A stretch of DNA of 8,354 nt from Dysgonamonadaceae bacterium (GTDB taxonomy: Bacteria > Bacteroidota > Bacteroidia > Bacteroidales > Azobacteroidaceae). Made by a program: the position numbers and the translations under genes. The DNA is taken from contig JAISKG010000157.1 in NCBI GenBank assembly GCA_031261015.1, forward strand, positions 1 to 8,354, given 5' to 3'. Of this stretch, positions 6,532 to 8,354 are shown one piece after another. A model generated the notes under the pieces. It had not been told where the DNA came from. It saw nothing but the letters and a program-made list of their open reading frames with translations, and did no database searches. How positions within the stretch are numbered: position 1 is the stretch's first letter; the number at the start of each line of letters is the position of its first letter.

Positions 6532-7755
6532 ATGGCTAAAGATACCAATTTTTGCAACTTTTGCGGACGTTCTTCAAAAGAGGTTGGTTTGTTGATTTCC
6601 GGCAGAAACGGTTATATATGTGACGCTTGCGCCAAACAAGCCTACCAGATTACGACGGAATCGTCAGCGCACGAGCAAGCAAAAGCAAATGCTGTGTCGC
6701 ACAAAGAATTGCCGCCACCTCAGGAAATTAAAGAATTTCTCGATCAATACGTGATCGGGCAGGATGCAGCCAAGCGTTACTTGGCGGTTTCCGTTTACAA
6801 TCACTACAAACGTTTGTCGCAATACGGCGAGGGCGTCAACGAGAATGATGTGGAAATCGAAAAGTCCAATATTATTATGGTAGGACCGACCGGAACGGGT
6901 AAAACACTGTTGGCCAAGACAATTGCACGGCTATTGAAAGTGCCGTTCACAATTGTTGACGCGACGGTGCTGACCGAAGCCGGTTACGTAGGTGAAGACA
7001 TCGAAAGCATTCTCACACGCTTGTTACAAGTGGCCGATTATAATGTACAAGCCGCAGAAAAAGGCATTGTTTTTATCGACGAAATTGATAAAATCGCCCG
7101 CAAAAGCGACAATCCGTCGATCACGCGCGATGTAAGCGGCGAAGGCGTGCAACAAGGCTTGCTGAAATTGCTGGAAGGCTCGGTGGTGAACGTTCCCCCG
7201 CAAGGCGGACGAAAACATCCCGATCAAAAAATGATTCCCGTAGATACCAAAAATATTTTGTTTATCTGCGGCGGCGCATTTGAAGGTATTGAGAAAAAAA
7301 TCGCTCAACGATTGAATACTCAAGTGGTTGGTTATACGGCAAACAATAACAGCCGGAAATTCGACCGGAATAATTTCTTGCAATACATTGCTCCGCAAGA
7401 TTTGAAATCGTTCGGTTTGATTCCTGAAATCATCGGACGTTTGCCGATCTTGACTTACCTCAATCCGCTCGATCGCACGGCTTTGCGCAATATTCTGACC
7501 GAGCCAAAGAATTCGATTATCAAACAATATGTTAAAATTTTCGCTATGGACGACATCCAAGTGTCATTCGACGAGGATGTTTTGGAATACATTGTTGATA
7601 AAGCTGTCGAGTTTAAACTGGGTGCGCGCGGCCTTCGTTCCATCACCGAAGACATCATGATCGACGCCATGTTTGAGTTTCCCGGAAGCGGTAAAAAGCA
7701 GTTACACATTGATCTGGATTACGCAAAAGCGCGAATCGAAAAAAAAAGTTGCTAA
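6532..7755 (+). CDS. clpX: ATP-dependent Clp protease ATP-binding subunit ClpX
   Basis: A 407-residue AAA+ unfoldase. The N-terminal zinc-binding domain has Cys8, Cys11, Cys30 and Cys33 in C-x2-C-x18-C-x2-C, used for dimerisation and for adaptor and substrate recognition. In the ATPase core are Walker A GPTGTGKT (118-125), the pore loop GYVGED (151-156), Walker [10 protein letters not shown] (179-187, Asp183 and Glu184), the RKH loop (227-229), the arginine finger at Arg303 in [13 protein letters not shown], and sensor II GARGLRS (364-370, Arg366). The ClpP-docking loop, IGF in E. coli, corresponds to VGY at 266-268 in VVGYTA. All catalytic elements are present, so this should be an active hexamer that unfolds tagged proteins into ClpP. 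It starts three bases after the clpP stop. No convincing terminator follows the TAA, so some read-through into recQ is possible. Confidence 0.97.
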   Translation: MAKDTNFCNFCGRSSKEVGLLISGRNGYICDACAKQAYQITTESSAHEQAKANAVSHKELPPPQEIKEFLDQYVIGQDAAKRYLAVSVYNHYKRLSQYGEGVNENDVEIEKSNIIMVGPTGTGKTLLAKTIARLLKVPFTIVDATVLTEAGYVGEDIESILTRLLQVADYNVQAAEKGIVFIDEIDKIARKSDNPSITRDVSGEGVQQGLLKLLEGSVVNVPPQGGRKHPDQKMIPVDTKNILFICGGAFEGIEKKIAQRLNTQVVGYTANNNSRKFDRNNFLQYIAPQDLKSFGLIPEIIGRLPILTYLNPLDRTALRNILTEPKNSIIKQYVKIFAMDDIQVSFDEDVLEYIVDKAVEFKLGARGLRSITEDIMIDAMFEFPGSGKKQLHIDLDYAKARIEKKSC

Positions 7756-7759
7756 ATAG

Positions 7760-7791
7760 TTGTTATTTTTCACGACAATAATATATCTTTG
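7760..7791 (+). promoter_or_regulatory. Bacteroidota-type promoter for recQ
   Basis: TATCTTTG at 7784-7791 matches TAnnTTTG exactly. A TTG at 7760-7762 (GTTG against the TTTG consensus) lies 21 nt before it. The recQ ATG is 26 nt downstream of the box. The element begins just past the clpX stop and would make recQ at least partly independent of the protease operon. Confidence 0.72.
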
Positions 7792-7817
7792 TTTTCGGAA
7801 GACTTTTGTATAAAAGA

Positions 7818-8354
7818 ATGGCGAAACAAGACGGTTTAACCGAGCAACTCAAAAAGTACTTTGGATTTGATACATTCAAAGGGAATCAGGAAGAGATCAT
7901 CCGCGCGGTGTTGGTGGGACGCGATGTGTTTGTCCTCATGCCTACCGGCGGCGGGAAATCTCTCTGTTATCAGTTGCCTTCGTTGATGATGGAGGGGACT
8001 GCCATTGTAATTTCTCCGCTTATCGCGTTGATGAAGAACCAAGTAGATGCGATGCGCAACTTCAGCGAAGACAACGGTGTGGCGCATTTTATCAACTCGT
8101 CGCTCAACAAATCGGCCATCGATCAGGTGAAAAAAGACATTGTGGACGGCAAAACCAAATTGTTGTACGTCGCGCCCGAATCATTGACCAAAGAGGAAAA
8201 TATTGAATTTCTGCGCTCCGTGCCGGTTTCATTTTATGCGGTGGACGAAGCGCATTGTATTTCGGAATGGGGACACGATTTCCGGCCGGAATATAGACGT
8301 ATCCGTCCAATAATCAATGAAATCAATCCGCGGCCGGTCATCGCGCTGACGGCT
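7818..8354 (+). CDS. recQ: ATP-dependent DNA helicase RecQ, N-terminal 179 residues (runs off right edge)
   Basis: The frame from ATG 7818 is open to the window end and covers helicase domain 1 of a superfamily 2 RecQ enzyme. Seen in order are the Q-motif FGFDTFKGNQEEII (15-28, Gln24), motif I MPTGGGKS (41-48, Lys47 for ATP), motif Ia VISPLIALMKNQV (64-76), motif II DEAH (143-146), the RecQ-specific aromatic-rich loop CISEWGHDFRPEYR (147-160), which couples DNA binding to ATP hydrolysis, and the start of motif III (ALTA, 176-179). RecQ unwinds DNA 3' to 5' in recombination and replication-fork repair. The second helicase domain, zinc and winged-helix region and any HRDC domain lie outside the window. 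The gene has its own promoter 62 nt after clpX. The chosen start gives a short leader before the Q-motif, as expected for the family. Confidence 0.95.
   Translation, partial: MAKQDGLTEQLKKYFGFDTFKGNQEEIIRAVLVGRDVFVLMPTGGGKSLCYQLPSLMMEGTAIVISPLIALMKNQVDAMRNFSEDNGVAHFINSSLNKSAIDQVKKDIVDGKTKLLYVAPESLTKEENIEFLRSVPVSFYAVDEAHCISEWGHDFRPEYRRIRPIINEINPRPVIALTA

Noticed and set aside
7024..7560. Minus-strand open frame of 178 residues within clpX
   Set aside because: Long only because of codon bias in clpX; the clpX frame carries all expected motifs and this one matches nothing.
7801..7808. GACTTTTG as a second -7 box before recQ
   Set aside because: Lacks the TA of TAnnTTTG and lies only 10 nt from the start codon; the box at 7784-7791 is far better.

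Overview
This window looks like chromosomal DNA from a member of the Bacteroidota, most likely order Bacteroidales. Three intergenic regions carry the phylum-specific promoter form (TTTG or a near match, 19-21 nt, then TAnnTTTG). Gene starts have A/T-rich leaders without a clear Shine-Dalgarno. The gene order tig-clpP-clpX-recQ is typical of Bacteroidales. No phylogenetic search could be run, so the genus is left open.

Layout from left to right. At 1-174 (minus) is the 5' end of a gene for an exported protein, cut by the window edge. It is divergent from a plus-strand pair at 278-2715: a class I/II PLP aminotransferase and a four-helix FtsX/LolC-E-type ABC permease. These two overlap by four bases and share a well-formed promoter. 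A 67-residue unrecognised small protein (2815-3018) follows and ends at a strong intrinsic terminator (3046-3087). At 3093-4277 (minus) lies a DUF1016/YhcG-type PD-(D/E)XK nuclease, the only clearly accessory gene here. Its N-terminal half is strikingly AT-rich and holds a duplicated 32-bp element containing a near-perfect 27-bp palindrome. A divergent 211-bp intergenic region then leads into the plus-strand protein-quality-control operon: trigger factor, ClpP and ClpX with gaps of 12 and 3 nt. After ClpX, a separate promoter drives recQ, which runs off the right end.

Functionally, tig-clpP-clpX couples folding of nascent chains at the ribosome (trigger factor) with ATP-dependent unfolding and degradation (ClpXP). 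RecQ is a DNA repair helicase that sits next to this operon but appears to have its own promoter. The aminotransferase and permease are translationally coupled but have no obvious shared pathway. Most of the window is ordinary housekeeping DNA. The points most worth a second look are the mosaic composition and internal palindromic duplication of the nuclease gene, the degenerate prolyl-isomerase domain of trigger factor, and the unrecognised small gene. I see no CRISPR array, tRNA, rRNA or insertion sequence.
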